Shown: positions 32,716 to 33,948 of the stretch, piece by piece
Layout: each line of letters opens with the position of its first letter
Numbering within the stretch: the stretch's first letter is position 1
Assembly (NCBI GenBank): GCA_945870455.1
Contig: CAMBSL010000035.1
Location: 1 to 33,948 of the forward strand
Source: Pirellula staleyi DSM 6068
GTDB taxonomy: Bacteria; Planctomycetota; Planctomycetia; Pirellulales; Pirellulaceae
Length of the DNA stretch: 33,948 bases
Direction of reading: 5' to 3'
Program-made: the position numbers and the translations under genes
The notes under the pieces: model-generated
What the model was told of the DNA's origin: nothing
Databases searched by the model: none
What the model saw: only the letters and a program-made list of their open reading frames with translations

Positions 32716-33948
32716 CTAAGAGAACTTCAGGACACCCTTGCTGTCTCCGAAGCTATCCGCTTTGACGCCCGATTGATTGAGCATCCAAAGATATAGATCA
32801 CAGAGAGGTGTATTCTGCGGAAACTTCCAATGCGATGCTCGCTTGATTTTGCCACCCGCTTTGCCTGCCATCAAAATCGGTAAGTCGTCGTGGTTGTGCC
32901 TGTCGCCATCCGAAATGCCTCCACCATAGATGATCATGCAGTTGTCTAATAACTTACTGCCTGCTTCTTCTACGCCAGCGAAATGATCGAGCAAGTAGGC
33001 GAAGTGCTGCATATGAAAGAGGTTAATCTTTTGAATCTTCGCTTGTTTCTCTTCGCTTTTTCCGTGATGTGACAAATCGTGATGCCCCTCGGGAGCTCCG
33101 ATTTCCGGATAGCCGCGGTTGTTCCCTTCGTTGGCAAACATGAATGTCAAGACTCGCGTCGAATCGGTTCGGATCGCGATAGCCGCCATATCCAACATGA
33201 GCTTACAGTGCTCGCTCCAGTCGCGTGGCACGCCGGCTGGTCGAGGGAAATTCGGGATGCCATCCTCGCCCACGCGAAGCTTATCCGAATGGACAATTCG
33301 GTTTTCGACATCGCGGACCGCATACATGTACTCTTCTAGTTTTCGTTGGTCGCCAGCCCCTAATTTCCTCTGCAAGGATTTCGCATCGTCGAGCACAAAG
33401 TCCAAGACGCTTTTGCGTCGATCGTTTCGGGCCGCCCGGTTTTTGCTTTCTTTGGTGGCATCACCATTTCCGAACAGTCGATCAAAGACCGAGGACGGGT
33501 CGTTTTCTTTTGCGAGTGGACTATTTTCGTTGCGCCAGGCAAGATTGCTAGAGTAAGCACACGAGTAACCGCTATCGCAGGAACCCGATTGGGCGGACCC
33601 TTCCAGCCCCATCTCCAACGATGCAAATCGCGTTTTTGAACCGATAGCCAACGCAGCTACCTGATCAACAGACACACTGTTTTTGATATCCGCCCCATCC
33701 GTTTTCTTAGGATGAGCACCGGTCAAGAACGAAGCTCCCGAACGAGCATGATCGCCACCTCCATCGCCATGATCACGCGCACCATCGAGCGTCAGTCCGC
33801 TGAAGACCGAGATGTGATCACGATGCTTGGCCAGCGGTTCTAACGTTGTTGACAATTCATAGTTGGCACCTTCGGTGGATGGTGTCCAAGCTGGCATGTG
33901 AGCCCCGTTGGGCACCATGAGAAACATCATTCGCAACGGAGCTGCTGC
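32716..33948 (-). CDS. DUF1552 domain protein, 5' end outside the window
   Basis: About 410 residues are visible. The frame stays open past the Met at 33936 to the window edge (AAPLRMMFLMVPNGAHMPAW), and family members start with a twin-arginine or Sec-type leader about 40-60 residues earlier, so the true start lies beyond 33948. Conserved blocks include VFSGLTLDGARDHGDG, GDHARSGASFLTG, PKKTDGADIKNSVSVDQVAA, GHHDLSHHGK and IYGGGISDGDRHNHDDLPIL. DUF1552 proteins are relatives of the DUF1501/alkaline-phosphatase-like group, are exported and common in Planctomycetes. They are usually encoded next to a DUF1592-type cytochrome gene, which would be expected outside the window. Function is not established. 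Confidence 0.92.
   Translation of the reverse strand, partial: AAAPLRMMFLMVPNGAHMPAWTPSTEGANYELSTTLEPLAKHRDHISVFSGLTLDGARDHGDGGGDHARSGASFLTGAHPKKTDGADIKNSVSVDQVAALAIGSKTRFASLEMGLEGSAQSGSCDSGYSCAYSSNLAWRNENSPLAKENDPSSVFDRLFGNGDATKESKNRAARNDRRKSVLDFVLDDAKSLQRKLGAGDQRKLEEYMYAVRDVENRIVHSDKLRVGEDGIPNFPRPAGVPRDWSEHCKLMLDMAAIAIRTDSTRVLTFMFANEGNNRGYPEIGAPEGHHDLSHHGKSEEKQAKIQKINLFHMQHFAYLLDHFAGVEEAGSKLLDNCMIIYGGGISDGDRHNHDDLPILMAGKAGGKIKRASHWKFPQNTPLCDLYLWMLNQSGVKADSFGDSKGVLKFS

Overview
The window reads as chromosomal DNA from a planctomycete, most likely the Pirellulaceae (Rhodopirellula/Pirellula relatives). The evidence is a set of families typical of that group: a PVC-type membrane-bound dehydrogenase with a C-terminal haem domain, a DUF1552 protein, an exported sulfatase, a secreted SMP-30/gluconolactonase protein and a long AsmA-like protein. 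Many genes also lack a clear Shine-Dalgarno sequence, and the gaps carry short tandem repeats. Base composition is near 50% G+C by eye. Identifications come from reading the sequence and from remembered family motifs; no database search was run.

Layout. (1) 1-1707, minus strand: the first codons of infB and complete nusA, the conserved translation/transcription pair. (2) 1891-7004: a phytoene-desaturase-like FAD oxidoreductase; a peptidase T gene that has lost its whole catalytic middle in frame; a small secreted protein; serS; and a divergent homologue of the Bacillus spore-coat transglutaminase Tgl. (3) 7255-8406: an acyltransferase-3 membrane protein. (4) 8504-15411: a complete SUF iron-sulfur cluster operon in the order sufR-sufC-sufB-sufD-Rieske ferredoxin-sufT-sufE::sufS, with SufE and SufS fused in one polypeptide. 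(5) 15408-16863, minus strand: an HD phosphohydrolase and a conserved protein of unknown function. (6) 17119-23772: three closely spaced envelope genes, namely a lipoprotein with a transglutaminase core, a GT-C type glycosyltransferase and a 1152-residue AsmA-like protein. (7) 24094-30832: sulfatase, MoaB/Mog, the PVC dehydrogenase-cytochrome and SMP-30. (8) 30962-32715: an accessory patch with an ISL3 transposase remnant, an A+T-richer FkbM methyltransferase and a block of nested short repeats. (9) 32716-end: a DUF1552 protein cut by the window edge.

How the parts work together. The SUF block is self-contained: SufR senses cluster status, the SufS part draws sulfur from cysteine, the fused SufE part passes it to the SufBCD scaffold, and SufT and the Rieske protein act as accessory maturation or electron-transfer proteins. 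The 17-24 kb block looks like an envelope-biogenesis operon. The 24-34 kb block fits the planctomycete lifestyle of degrading sulfated polysaccharides with periplasmic oxidation.

Best leads: the internally deleted peptidase T, the Tgl homologue that keeps the cysteine but has apparently lost its catalytic partners, the SufE-SufS fusion in an operon with a Rieske protein, five degenerate repeats in the AsmA-like protein, and a short-repeat family in the gaps whose core also appears in the end of nusA. I found no tRNA, rRNA or CRISPR array.
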